Source of the DNA: Rhodovastum sp963709085
GTDB taxonomy: Bacteria; Pseudomonadota; Alphaproteobacteria; Acetobacterales; Acetobacteraceae
Length of the DNA stretch: 64,000 nucleotides
Assembly (NCBI GenBank): GCA_963709085.1
Contig: CAVPVB010000007.1
Span: forward strand, 1,984,001-2,048,000
Direction: 5' to 3'
Shown here: positions 8,437 to 16,579 of the stretch, piece after piece
Layout: each line of letters opens with the position of its first letter
Numbering within the stretch: the first letter of the stretch is position 1
Program-made: the position numbers and the translations under genes
Notes under the pieces: model-generated
The model's input: the letters and a program-made list of their open reading frames with translations, nothing else
Told to the model about the DNA's origin: nothing
Databases searched by the model: none

Positions 8437-8877
8437 TCAGGATTCCCCGGTCCCCGCAAACCGCACCCGCTTCCACCAGATCGCCGCCAGGACGATCAGC
8501 AGGACCAGCGTCGGCACCCCGGGAGGGTCGAAGAACTGCATGCCGTAGATCGATCCGGTACTGGCGACCGCGCTGTTGGCGAATTGCCGCGCCGCTGCTG
8601 GTCCCGACAATACGGTGGTGACCGGGTTCAGCAGGAAGTTGCTCCATCCATAGAGAAGGATGGCGATACACGAGGCGGCGAACCGAAAAACCATGTTCCG
8701 CATGGTCCTGCCAGTAGCTGTTGCACCAGGCGCTGTTGCAGTCACGCACGCACCCTCGGCGATCAGCCGGCACGCCGCCAGCATCTCGCCTGATCTAACC
8801 AGCGTCGCATTGTAATGAACGGAAGCCTGGACTGCCAGAGTTGAATTTGCGTGAATGTTTCGTATTGAATCCATCAT
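8437..8877 (-). CDS. Small two-helix membrane protein
   Basis: 146 residues from ATG 8877, which overlaps the pdeM stop as ATGA and so fixes the start. Hydrophobic helices at about 62-80 (MVFRFAASCIAILLYGW) and 121-136 (PTLVLLIVLAAIWW), the latter followed by the basic end WKRVRF. The N-terminal 60 residues are polar. No known family. Tight overlap with pdeM suggests co-translation. Confidence 0.55.
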   Translation of the reverse strand: MMDSIRNIHANSTLAVQASVHYNATLVRSGEMLAACRLIAEGACVTATAPGATATGRTMRNMVFRFAASCIAILLYGWSNFLLNPVTTVLSGPAAARQFANSAVASTGSIYGMQFFDPPGVPTLVLLIVLAAIWWKRVRFAGTGES

Positions 8878-9638
8878 CGTCCCGGCCGTGGCGGCAGCGG
8901 TGCCGGGCGCTGTTGGCGTTCCCCTTCTGTCTCCACTGCGCGCGGGTCCGCCCCCGCCCGCAGGGACGCGTAGGCAAAGCTGAACAGCCGCTCCCGCCCC
9001 AGCAGAAAAACCCGCCCGCCGCGCGGGAACAGCCGGGCGATCGCCGCGTCGCGCACATCGAGCCCGCCGGTATAGGCGCCCAGCGCCGGCAGCAGCACCC
9101 GCCGCGCATCGGCCACGAAACAGGCCCGCGACACCACCGTGCCGCGCACCGGCACCTGCGCCTTCGGATGAAAATGCCCGGAAATCTCGCCCGTCGCCCC
9201 GGCCACCGCCTGGTGGCGGAACACCAGCGGCCCGGCCCGCCATTCCGCCACCGACACCCCGCCGATGCAAGCCGCCGGGGCGGGGTCGTGGTTGCCCAGC
9301 ACCCACACGAACGCAGCCGCCTCCGCCATCGCCGCCAGCCGCGCCGCATCGGCCGCCAGCAGCCGCGCCGAGCCGCGCACATCGTGAAATGAATCGCCCA
9401 GCGCCAGCACGGTTCGCGGCGCATGCCGGCGCAGCAGCGCGCCCAGCCGGTCGAGCGTGGCCCGCGTGTCCCAGGGCGGCAGCAGCGATCCGCGGGATGC
9501 CGCCGCCGAGCCCTTCTCCAGGTGCAGATCGGCCACCGCCAGCAGCCGCTGCGCCGGCCAGACCAGCGCGCCCGCGGGGTCGAGCATCAGCCGCTCGCCG
9601 GCCAGGTGCAGCGGGGCCAGCGTCATCGGGCGGTGCAT
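8874..9638 (-). CDS. pdeM: Ligase-associated DNA damage response endonuclease PdeM
   Basis: 254-residue metallophosphoesterase with motifs LLAVADLHLEKGSAAASRG, LALGDSFHD, VLGNHD and GEISGHFHPK in order. The DLHLEKG motif and size are those of the PdeM family, a nuclease component of a DNA-repair set with an ATP-dependent ligase, an exonuclease and a DEXH helicase. All four are in this window (ligase 14987, exonuclease 16576, helicase 19812) but not contiguous. The start may instead be the second Met (9626); neither has a clear ribosome-binding site. The Arg/Pro-rich tail after about 235 is poorly conserved. Confidence 0.85.
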   Translation of the reverse strand: MHRPMTLAPLHLAGERLMLDPAGALVWPAQRLLAVADLHLEKGSAAASRGSLLPPWDTRATLDRLGALLRRHAPRTVLALGDSFHDVRGSARLLAADAARLAAMAEAAAFVWVLGNHDPAPAACIGGVSVAEWRAGPLVFRHQAVAGATGEISGHFHPKAQVPVRGTVVSRACFVADARRVLLPALGAYTGGLDVRDAAIARLFPRGGRVFLLGRERLFSFAYASLRAGADPRAVETEGERQQRPAPLPPRPGR

Positions 9639-9764
9639 TCACGGTAAAGGAAGGGCACGCCATCTGCGTAGCCGCCCGCGCCGTCATCCTCAAGACCCGT
9701 CTGGACAGGCGGCGGCCTGCCGGCCAGTCTGCCCGCCCAGGCACGCCATGGCTGCGAGGGACCG

Positions 9765-10397
9765 ATGCTGTTCGACTTCGAAACCATCTCGCCGCAGGAC
9801 CGGTACAAGCTGCTGGTCTCCACCGTGCTGCCGCGGCCGATCGCCTGGGTGGTGACGCAGGATTTGCAGGGCCGCCTGAATGCCGCGCCGTTTTCCTTCT
9901 TCAACGCGTTCAGCCAGGACCCGCCGATCATCATTATCGGCATCGGCGGCCGCAAGCCGGGCGACGCCAAGGATACCGGCCGCAACATCCGCGAAACCGG
10001 CGAGTTCGTGGTCAACCTGGTCGCCCACGACAACCTGCCGCAGATGACCATCACCGCCATCGAATTTCCCCCGGAGGTCGATGAGATCGCCGAAGCCGGC
10101 CTCACCACCCTGCCGAGCGTGAAAGTCAAACCGCCGCGCATCGCCGAAAGTCCGGTGGCGCTGGAGTGCCGCCGCTTCATGCTGATCGACCTCAACGTCA
10201 ACCGCACGCTGGTGGTGGGCGAGGTGCTGGCCATGCATGTGCGCGACGACTGCCTGTCCGATCCCGGGCGGCTGCACGTGGACTCGGCCAAACTCGATCT
10301 GGTCGGGCGCATGCATGGCAGCGGCTGGTACGCGCGCACCACCGACCTGGAGGATGTGCCGCGCATCCCCGTGCAGGACTGGCAGCGCCGCAGCTGA
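9765..10397 (+). CDS. Flavin reductase family protein (FMN-binding split barrel)
   Basis: 210 residues. LPRPIAWVVTQDLQGRLNAAPFSFFNAFSQDPP is the FMN-binding signature of the DIM6/NTAB flavin-reductase-like split-barrel family, followed by TGRNIRETGEFVVNLV. Likely a cytosolic NAD(P)H:FMN oxidoreductase or partner of a flavin monooxygenase; substrate unknown. Start supported by GAGGGACC just upstream. Its TGA lies in a CTGA overlap with the reading frame of the MFS transporter. Confidence 0.85.
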   Translation: MLFDFETISPQDRYKLLVSTVLPRPIAWVVTQDLQGRLNAAPFSFFNAFSQDPPIIIIGIGGRKPGDAKDTGRNIRETGEFVVNLVAHDNLPQMTITAIEFPPEVDEIAEAGLTTLPSVKVKPPRIAESPVALECRRFMLIDLNVNRTLVVGEVLAMHVRDDCLSDPGRLHVDSAKLDLVGRMHGSGWYARTTDLEDVPRIPVQDWQRRS

Positions 10398-11653
10398 GCC
10401 CGCTCCCGCGCCTGCTGCGCCCGCTGGCCGACCCGGCGCTGGCCCTGCTCTGGGCCGCGCTGGCGGCATCCGCGCTGGGCGACCAGTTGTTCATCGTCGT
10501 GCTGAGCTGGGTGGCGGTCGGCATCTTCGGCACCGCGGCCGGTTATCTGTCCGTGCTGCAGGCCGGCGTGCTGGTGGTGGCGACGCTGCTGGCCGGCGGC
10601 TGGGCCGACCGGCGCGGCCAGATGGGGGTGATGATCGGCGCCGACCTCGCCCGCGCCGCCTGCCTGCTCGTCGCGGTCGCCGCCTGGCTCGCCGCCGGCC
10701 GCCCGCCGGGCTGGAGCCTGGTGGCCTGCGTGCTGGTGCTGGCCGGCGGCATGGCGCTGTTCCGCCCGGCCCTGCAGGCCAGCCTGCCGCATCTGGCGCG
10801 CGACCCGGCCTTGCTGCCCGCCGCCAATGCGCTGCTCGACACCACCGACCGCCTGGCCCGGCTGCTCGGCCCGGGATTGGTCGGCCTCACCGCGTCGCTG
10901 CTTCCGCTGGTGCATTTCGTCACCCTGGACGCGGTTTCCTTCGCCGTCTCCGCCGCCGCGGTGGCGGCGATCGCCCGCTGGCGTCCCGCCACGCCGGTGC
11001 CGCCGCGCCTCGAGACCGGCCTGTCGGCGGTGCTGCGCGGTTTCGCCGCGGTGCGCCGCCACCGGCTGCTGTTTTTTGTGCTCTGCGTCAGCGGAGTGAT
11101 CAACGGTGCCTGGCAGGCGGCCTATTTCCTCGGCCTGCCGCTGATGATCGCGCACGGTGGCGTCACCGGTCCCGGCGGCACCGGACTGGCCGCCTATGGG
11201 CTGGTGATTTCGGCCTATGGCAGCACCAACCTGCTGGGCACGCTGGTGGTGGGCAACCGCGCCATGCCGCGTCACCCGGCCGGGCTGATCTTCGCCGGCA
11301 ACTGCCTGGGCGGGCTGGGCGTGCTGCTGCTGGGCGCGGCAGGGCTGCTGCTGGCCCCCGCCTGGCAATTGCCGGCTTTCTGCGCCGCCGCCGCGATCGG
11401 CGCGGTCGGCGGCCCGATGCAGGACATCATGGTGGCCACCCTGCGCCAGACCGAACTGCCGCGCGCCGACATCGCCGCCGCCGTCCGCGCTTTCATTCTC
11501 GTGAACAATCTGGGGCTGCTGCTCACGCTCGCCATCGCCCCGAGCCTGTTCGATGCCATCGGGGTCGCGCCGGCGATGCTGCTATGCGGGGCGGCCTATG
11601 CCGGCGCGGGCGTGGCCGGGCTGTGGCGCTTCGGGTTCAAATCAGACACGTGA
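10394..11653 (+). CDS. MFS transporter, 12-helix permease (start codon unclear)
   Basis: About 419 residues of alternating hydrophobic helices with a typical MFS N-terminus (LLWAALAASALGDQLFIVVLSWV) and the loop GGWADRRGQ between helices 2 and 3. Resembles MFS_3/enterobactin-exporter-like efflux permeases. No ATG, GTG or TTG lies in frame near the start of helix 1; the nearest candidate is CTG at 10394, overlapping the flavin reductase stop (CTGA). A more upstream GTG (10166) would lie deep in the reductase gene. Initiation at CTG or by coupling is inferred. Substrate unknown. Confidence 0.78.
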   Translation: MSPLPRLLRPLADPALALLWAALAASALGDQLFIVVLSWVAVGIFGTAAGYLSVLQAGVLVVATLLAGGWADRRGQMGVMIGADLARAACLLVAVAAWLAAGRPPGWSLVACVLVLAGGMALFRPALQASLPHLARDPALLPAANALLDTTDRLARLLGPGLVGLTASLLPLVHFVTLDAVSFAVSAAAVAAIARWRPATPVPPRLETGLSAVLRGFAAVRRHRLLFFVLCVSGVINGAWQAAYFLGLPLMIAHGGVTGPGGTGLAAYGLVISAYGSTNLLGTLVVGNRAMPRHPAGLIFAGNCLGGLGVLLLGAAGLLLAPAWQLPAFCAAAAIGAVGGPMQDIMVATLRQTELPRADIAAAVRAFILVNNLGLLLTLAIAPSLFDAIGVAPAMLLCGAAYAGAGVAGLWRFGFKSDT

Positions 11654-11683
11654 CTGCGGGAGCACCCATTGGTACTCCCGCAG
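11654..11683. terminator. Hairpin after the MFS gene
   Basis: CTGCGGGAG, a 12-nt loop and its complement CTCCCGCAG, immediately after the MFS stop and before the end of the convergent small gene at 11730. Probably a bidirectional terminator. Confidence 0.55.
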
Positions 11684-11729
11684 AAAACGTCAAATGGCGT
11701 TTGTCCAAGTTGGGACGGCACGCCCTATC

Positions 11730-11828
11730 CTACTCGTCTGCAAGGCGCTCCATGCAGGCCATGTAGGACAGTCCGCCGACCAGAACCAATCCAAGCAGGA
11801 ACATTGGGTGGAACAAAACGGCTTCCAT
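11730..11828 (-). CDS. Single-pass membrane peptide, 32 residues (paralogue A)
   Basis: ATG at 11828 preceded by AAGGGGAG six bases upstream, TAG at 11730. Encodes one hydrophobic helix, MEAVLFHPMFLLGLVLVGG, followed by a polar tail (MERLADE). The HPxFLL motif and layout match a second peptide gene 280 bp upstream (12111-12212), which argues that both are real. Too short for homology calls; single-helix peptides of this size are often subunits or regulators of larger membrane complexes, but no partner is adjacent. Confidence 0.5.
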   Translation of the reverse strand: MEAVLFHPMFLLGLVLVGGLSYMACMERLADE

Positions 11829-12110
11829 CAGGTGCTCCCCTTTCCTTGTTGAGCATTATTGGCATATGCGAAAGTGCCATCTTATTTGCAAGGGTTGACA
11901 CGAGGCAATTGACGGCATGCAATGTTACAAACTGTAATCGCGGCGTCATTTCGCCCCGGGCCATGCCGTCGAGACCGAACGGGGAAGCCGATTTGCCCGC
12001 CCAGCCCTGGGTGGTTGGAAAGGAAAACGCGCAGCGGCGGAAGCACCGCCTGGATGCTCCCGCCGCCCATATCAAGTCAAGCTGTCGAAGGGTGCAATAC
12101 CCTTTCTGTC
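11829..12110. other. Intergenic region between two small-peptide genes
   Basis: About 280 bp, less GC-rich than the surroundings, with no supported gene. Placing each peptide gene behind its own leader suggests separate promoters. I see no clear -35/-10 pair or hairpin. Confidence 0.3.
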
Positions 12111-12212
12111 TTACCGGTACGCCGAGCGGTCCAGCCAAGTGACAAGCAGAACGCTGGCAAACGTCGCGAGCGGCAGAAGGAACAGCGGATGGATGGAAGA
12201 CAGGATGTCCAT
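12111..12212 (-). CDS. Single-pass membrane peptide, 33 residues (paralogue B)
   Basis: ATG at 12212 with GGGGG seven bases upstream, TAA at 12111. Sequence begins MDILSSIHPLFLLPLATFAS and ends in the charged tail TWLDRSAYR: one membrane helix. Shares the acidic-residue-then-HP(L/M)FLL pattern with the peptide at 11730-11828, so the pair look like diverged duplicates. Function unknown. Confidence 0.5.
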   Translation of the reverse strand: MDILSSIHPLFLLPLATFASVLLVTWLDRSAYR

Positions 12213-12353
12213 TGTGAAGCCCCCTTTTGTGTTTGTTAGCGTAAACGCACATGAGGAGGGATGCCGATCCGTCAAGAGACGAACACCTGGGTAAATCGCC
12301 ATCCTCACAGGTAACAAACTTGCGAGCTTGCGGCGCTCTGCGGCGTGGAAGGA

Positions 12354-12476
12354 AGGCCAGGGCTCTGCCCTGGACCCGCCAAGGGCCGAGAGGCCCCTGG
12401 ACCCCATCCCTAAAGTATTGGGTTCCAAGGGCCTCCCGGCCCTTGGCGGGGCGTGGGGCAGAGCCCCACTGCTTAC
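12354..12476. repeat. Dispersed GC-rich palindromic repeat, copy 1
   Basis: Begins AGGCCAGGGCTCTGCCCTGG, itself a short palindrome, and continues through CCAAGGGCCGAGAGGCCCCTGG to an inverted counterpart ending GGGGCAGAGCCCC; the whole element can fold as one long imperfect hairpin. Related copies lie at 22247, 39127, 54226 and 58462 and a shorter form at 14815, always at gene ends. Confidence 0.7.
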
Positions 12477-12484
12477 TTGCTTAC

Positions 12485-12667
12485 TCAGGGTCGTTGCACA
12501 TTCTTCTCGCGTTCGTGGCGAAATTCACGGCATAGCGCCGCATAAATCAGCGCCGCGGCGAAAGCGCAGACGGCGTGCGCGATGGCGCCCTCAAAGGCGA
12601 GGATGCAGCCGGTGCAGCCGTAAACGGTGCTGAGGGCGGCGTGGGCGAGGCGGTGGCGGTCGAACAT
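12485..12667 (-). CDS. Small membrane protein, 60 residues
   Basis: ATG at 12667 with GGAAAGG upstream. Hydrophobic segments at about 9-25 (HAALSTVYGCTGCILAF) and 28-46 (AIAHAVCAFAAALIYAALC), charged C-terminal tail. Contains three cysteines in the hydrophobic parts. No known family. Divergent from the FGE-domain gene at 12752 (gap of 84 bp). Confidence 0.45.
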   Translation of the reverse strand: MFDRHRLAHAALSTVYGCTGCILAFEGAIAHAVCAFAAALIYAALCREFRHEREKNVQRP

Positions 12668-12751
12668 GGCGAGGACCTTTCCGGTTGAACGCCCCGCCCA
12701 ATGATCCCACCATGCCCGCAATGAGCAGGCCGCCCCCCGCAACCGACCGCA

Positions 12752-14713
12752 ATGGCCCGCAAACCGGCCCCTGAAACCGCGCGCGCCCGGTTCGCGGCGC
12801 TGCTGGCCGGGCACCTCGCCCGCGGCACCCGCCCCGCGAAAGCGGAGGGGGAGCCGTGGACCGATGCGGCTTTCGCCGCCGAAGTGCAGAGTTCGCGCGA
12901 GGAGAACGAATTCGCCTCGCCGCGTAGCGTGTCCAACTGGCGCAAGGGCACGGCGCTGCCAGCGGCGATCGAGCCGATCCTGCGGGCGCTGTTCGGCCCG
13001 ACCGACCGGCACGCCGAGGCACGCGCGGCGTTGCTGGCGGCATTCCGGGCGGCCCGAGTGGAGAAGTTGGGGGAGACGGTCGCGCAGGCGGAGCCCGATC
13101 CGGCCGGGGCAATCTGGATTGTCCAGGGCAACCAGCTTGCGATGGACCGCACGACGCGCCCGACCGACGCCACGGCCGCGGCGGACCGGCTGCGGCAGCA
13201 ATTGCAGGCCGCGATCCGCGTCGCGGCGGCCGATCTGGCGGGGCCAGCGGAGCGGCTGGCGAACACCCGCACCTGGGGCGGGCTGTCAAAAACGGCCACC
13301 GCGTTCCTGGCCGTGGTGGACGGCAACCCGTTACTGATGCCGGACCGGCTCGGTGAAGCCTACGCGTTGCTTTTGCGGCTTGGCCGGTTTCTGGATACCG
13401 ATATCCGCGTGCAGCGTGACAAGGCGGCCTGTGACGAGCCGCTCGATGCGGACATCCATGGGTTGCTCATCGACCTCGTCCGCACGGCGGCGCCCTGGCT
13501 GCGGGGGTTCCCCACGGTAGCGGCCTGGGACGATGAGGCCGGCAAAGCGTTGGTGCGACCGGACTTGTTCCAGCCGGCCCGCGAGTTCACCCGGATCGCC
13601 CGAGAGCAACTTGCGATTCCCGCGCGCGATTCGGCCGAAATGGAATTGTTGGCGGCAGCGGCCGATCCGGAGGACTATCAGGGGCAGAAAGCCGGCAACC
13701 GCGCGGTCGGCGATACGAAGAACCTGATGCTTACGGCGGCGGGAACGTTCGCGGCGTTCCTCTCCGGAGCAGTAGCCTCGGATTTTGCCAATCGGTCGGA
13801 ACTGGTGAAGCGGCTCGGCATGACGCTTGCCGCGGCGGAGGCGCCGATTGATGCTTTTGCCGCTACAATGCAGGCCGATCTGCGCCAGGCGTTCCGCGCG
13901 CTTGTCGATGAGGCGCGGAAACCGGCACTGCCCGCGCCCGTTGTTTTGCCATCAAAAATTGTTCCGGTGTGGGCCGACGACGCGGACACCGACAAATACG
14001 GCCGTTGGGCGAGTTTCTACCTGCCAGATGCGAACGGGGCGCGGGTGGAGCAGCGGCTGCGCTGGTGCCCGCCGGGCCGGTTCGTGATGGGGTCGCCGGA
14101 GGACGAGGAGGGACGGTTTGACTGGGAGGGTCCACGCCACGAGGTGGTTTTTGTGCGCGGGTTCTGGATGTTTGAGACGGCGTGTCGGCAGGAGCTTTGG
14201 CAGGCGGTGATGGGCGACAACCCGAGCCGCACGAAGGGGAAGTTGTTGCCGGTGACGGATGTGTCCTGGGACGAGGTGCGGCGTTTTGTCGAACGGCTGA
14301 ACGCGAGACCAGGGCTGGGGCTTGATCTGCCGTCCGAGGCGCAGTGGGAGTACGCCTGCCGGGCCGGCACGGACACTGCGTACAGCTTTGGGCCGACGAT
14401 CAGCCGGGAGCTTGTGAATTGCGACAGCGAAGGAACGGTGCCGGTGGGCAGCCTGCCGCTGAATAGATGGGGCCTGCACGAGATGCACGGCAATGTCTGG
14501 GAGTGGTGCGCCGATCCATGGCACGAAAACTACAACGGTGCGCCGGCGGATGGATCGGCCTGGATCGGCGAGGCTGCAGCGGACCGCGTCATCCGCGGCG
14601 GGTCATGGGTCGGCATCGCGCGCCTCGTGCGGGCAGCGTACCGCAGCCCCCTCGACCCGTCGGACCGCTTTGACTACCTGGGCTTTCGCTGCGCCCGAGT
14701 TCAGCGTGAGTGA
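12752..14713 (+). CDS. FGE/SUMF1-fold (C-type-lectin-like) protein, candidate DGR variable protein
   Basis: 653 residues. N-terminal 80 residues with SVSNWRKGTALP resemble a helix-turn-helix region; the middle (about 90-400) is helical and unrecognised; the C-terminal 230 residues form a formylglycine-generating-enzyme fold (RFVMGSPEDE, LPSEAQWEYACRAGT, MHGNVWEWCADPWHE, RVIRGGSW, LGFRCAR). The catalytic cysteine pair of true FGE is not seen, so it is probably a binding module. The last 40 residues match the layout of variable regions diversified by retroelements (RGGSWxxxxRxVRAAxR...DxxxxLGFRCAR), with many variable codons ending in C as expected from AAC templates. No reverse transcriptase or template repeat is in the window. 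Confidence 0.75.
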   Translation: MARKPAPETARARFAALLAGHLARGTRPAKAEGEPWTDAAFAAEVQSSREENEFASPRSVSNWRKGTALPAAIEPILRALFGPTDRHAEARAALLAAFRAARVEKLGETVAQAEPDPAGAIWIVQGNQLAMDRTTRPTDATAAADRLRQQLQAAIRVAAADLAGPAERLANTRTWGGLSKTATAFLAVVDGNPLLMPDRLGEAYALLLRLGRFLDTDIRVQRDKAACDEPLDADIHGLLIDLVRTAAPWLRGFPTVAAWDDEAGKALVRPDLFQPAREFTRIAREQLAIPARDSAEMELLAAAADPEDYQGQKAGNRAVGDTKNLMLTAAGTFAAFLSGAVASDFANRSELVKRLGMTLAAAEAPIDAFAATMQADLRQAFRALVDEARKPALPAPVVLPSKIVPVWADDADTDKYGRWASFYLPDANGARVEQRLRWCPPGRFVMGSPEDEEGRFDWEGPRHEVVFVRGFWMFETACRQELWQAVMGDNPSRTKGKLLPVTDVSWDEVRRFVERLNARPGLGLDLPSEAQWEYACRAGTDTAYSFGPTISRELVNCDSEGTVPVGSLPLNRWGLHEMHGNVWEWCADPWHENYNGAPADGSAWIGEAAADRVIRGGSWVGIARLVRAAYRSPLDPSDRFDYLGFRCARVQRE

Positions 14714-14986
14714 AAGCGGAGCGGAGGGCGGGGAGGAGCAAGCGCAGTGAGCGGAGCGAGCCAGTGGCGACGACCCAGCCCGGAGCGGCGGTGAAGCGAA
14801 GCCTCGCTTTCTGCATGGGGTGCAGGGGCCGAAGGCCCCTGCCGGGTTTCACGTTTCGCCGCTTCTATTCCGAATAAATAATAAAACGTAGGGCGGAAAA
14901 GCGAAGCGCATTCCGCCTCTTTCAAGCCCCACACAGCACAAACGCGCCATCGGCAAAGACGGCGGAAGGCGTTCCGCCTTTCCGCC
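14713..14986. other. Intergenic repeat-rich region
   Basis: No gene seen. Holds a short GC-rich hairpin repeat (14815-14851) and a REP-like inverted pair (14888-14990) whose right arm reaches into the end of the ligase gene. Confidence 0.5.
14815..14851. repeat. Short form of the dispersed palindromic repeat
   Basis: GGTGCAGGGGCCGAAGGCCCCTGCCGGGTTTC: perfect stem GCAGGGGCC/GGCCCCTGC with a GAA loop (the flanking bases also resemble the other repeat copies). It follows the FGE-domain gene and could act as its terminator. Confidence 0.5.
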
Positions 14987-14990
14987 CTAC
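14888..14990. repeat. Inverted pair of REP-like elements
   Basis: Two 30-bp arms, GTAGGGCGGAAAAGCGAAGC... (14888-14917) and its near-complement ending ...TTTCCGCCCTAC (14961-14990), differing at four positions, separated by 43 bp. The right arm supplies the TAG stop codon of the ligase gene (14987-14989). Similar elements lie at 57575-57749 and, degraded, near 58350. Confidence 0.7.
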
Positions 14991-16579
14991 GCCCCCTCCA
15001 CCACCCGCAGCAGCGTCGCCAACCGGTCCGCCTCCGCCGCCGGCTTGTCGATGCGGATGCGGGCAATGCGCGGAAACCGCAGCGCCACACCGGACCGGTG
15101 CCGCGTTGAAAACTGCGCCGCGTCGAACGCCACTTCCAGCACCAGCGCCTTTTCCACCTCGCGCACCGGGCCGAACCGCCCCACCGTATGGGCGCGCACC
15201 CAGCGGTCGAGAAACCCAAGCTCCGCATCCGAAAAGCCGAAATACGCCTTGCCCACCGGCACCAGTTCCTCGCCGCCCGTCTCGGCCGGGCGCCACAGCC
15301 CGAAGGTGAAATCGGAGTAGAACGAACTGCGCTTGCCGTGGCCGCGCTGCGCATACATCAGCACGGCATCCACCGTCAGCGGGTCGCGCTTCCATTTCCA
15401 CCACAGCCCCTTCGGCCGGCCGGGGACATAGGGGGAATCGCCCCGCTTGAGCATCAACCCTTCGATCGACGCGGCGCGCGCCCCGTCGCGCAATGCCGCG
15501 AGTTCCTCGATCGTCCCGAACGGAATCATGGCGGACAAATCCATCCGCGCCGGGCGCGTGCGGGCGAAAAAATCCTCCAGCCGGACCCGGCGGGCATCGA
15601 AGGGCAGGGGGCGCACATCCTCCGCCCCCTCGAACAGCATGTCATACAGCCGCACCGCCGCCGGAAATTCCCGCAGCAGCTTCGCCGTCACAATCTTGCG
15701 GTTCAGCCGCTGCTGCAAATCGGCGAACGGCGCCACCACGCCGTCGCGGAGCACCAGAAGTTCTCCGTCCAGCACGGCATCGAAATCCATCGCCTCGACG
15801 ATTTCGGGGAACGCAGGAGAGATGTCGTCGGCACCGCGCGAGAACAGCCGCCGTCCCGCAGGTGTTGCCACCAGTTGCACGCGGATGCCGTCCCATTTCC
15901 ACTCGGCCCGCAGCGTGGCGGGGTCGAGCCCGGCCATGTCGCCCGGCTCCAGCGGATGCGCCAGCATCAGCGGGCGGAAATTGGGCGCGGCGTCGGGGTC
16001 CGGGCGCGGTCCGGCGCCCTCCAGCCAGCCGAATAACGGGGAATAGGGCGGGGCAAGGCCGTGCCACACCTCCTCGATTTCATCCGCACCGATCCGTCCG
16101 CCGGACAGCTCCGCCAGCGCCACCTTGGCCAGCCGCGACGACACGCCCACCCGCAAGCCGCCGGTGATGAGTTTTAACAACGCAAACCGCACCGACGGAT
16201 CGGAGGCATCGAGCCAGCCCGCGACGATGCCGGGCAGCGCGCCCTTCGGGGCCGTCTGCAGCGTGTGCACCACTTCGGCCAGCGATGGAGCTTTTTCCCC
16301 GGCGGCCACGCTGGGCCACATCAGCGCCACCGTCTCGGCGAGGTCGCCGACATAATCATAGGACCAGGCGAACAGCACCGGATCGGTCCGCGTCGCGGCG
16401 AGGTCGCGGATCAGCCCGGGTTTCGCCGCGGCAAAGGAAAGCGCTCCGGTCACGGCGGCCAGCCCGATGCCACGGTCGGGGTCCGGCTCGGTCTCAAAAT
16501 ACCGCCGCAGCAGGGCGATCTTCGCGTTTCGCCCCGGCGTGAACACCAGGCGTTCGAGCAGGGCCGCGAAGGCGATCAC
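14987..16579 (-). CDS. ATP-dependent DNA ligase of the ligase-associated damage-response set
   Basis: 530 residues. Adenylation motif AEWKWDGIR supplies the lysine that forms the AMP adduct (about residue 228); further nucleotidyltransferase motifs LDGEL, EGLMLKR and KGLWWKWKRDPLTVDAVL follow, then an OB-fold domain. An N-terminal ligase domain of about 180 residues is present. Size and partners match the family first linked to cisplatin resistance in Gram-negative bacteria, distinct from LigD. The start overlaps the exonuclease stop by 4 bp (ATGA), so the two are coupled. The stop codon falls inside a REP-like arm. Confidence 0.9.
   Translation of the reverse strand: MIAFAALLERLVFTPGRNAKIALLRRYFETEPDPDRGIGLAAVTGALSFAAAKPGLIRDLAATRTDPVLFAWSYDYVGDLAETVALMWPSVAAGEKAPSLAEVVHTLQTAPKGALPGIVAGWLDASDPSVRFALLKLITGGLRVGVSSRLAKVALAELSGGRIGADEIEEVWHGLAPPYSPLFGWLEGAGPRPDPDAAPNFRPLMLAHPLEPGDMAGLDPATLRAEWKWDGIRVQLVATPAGRRLFSRGADDISPAFPEIVEAMDFDAVLDGELLVLRDGVVAPFADLQQRLNRKIVTAKLLREFPAAVRLYDMLFEGAEDVRPLPFDARRVRLEDFFARTRPARMDLSAMIPFGTIEELAALRDGARAASIEGLMLKRGDSPYVPGRPKGLWWKWKRDPLTVDAVLMYAQRGHGKRSSFYSDFTFGLWRPAETGGEELVPVGKAYFGFSDAELGFLDRWVRAHTVGRFGPVREVEKALVLEVAFDAAQFSTRHRSGVALRFPRIARIRIDKPAAEADRLATLLRVVEGA

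Noticed and set aside
9623..11368. A 581-codon minus-strand frame over the flavin reductase and MFS genes
   Set aside because: Antisense to two genes with clear signatures; composition typical of a shadow frame.
14713..14990. Possible template repeat or reverse transcriptase for the FGE-fold protein
   Set aside because: I looked for a near-copy of the variable region with adenines at the mismatches and for a reverse-transcriptase motif in the window and found neither; the region holds REP-like repeats instead.
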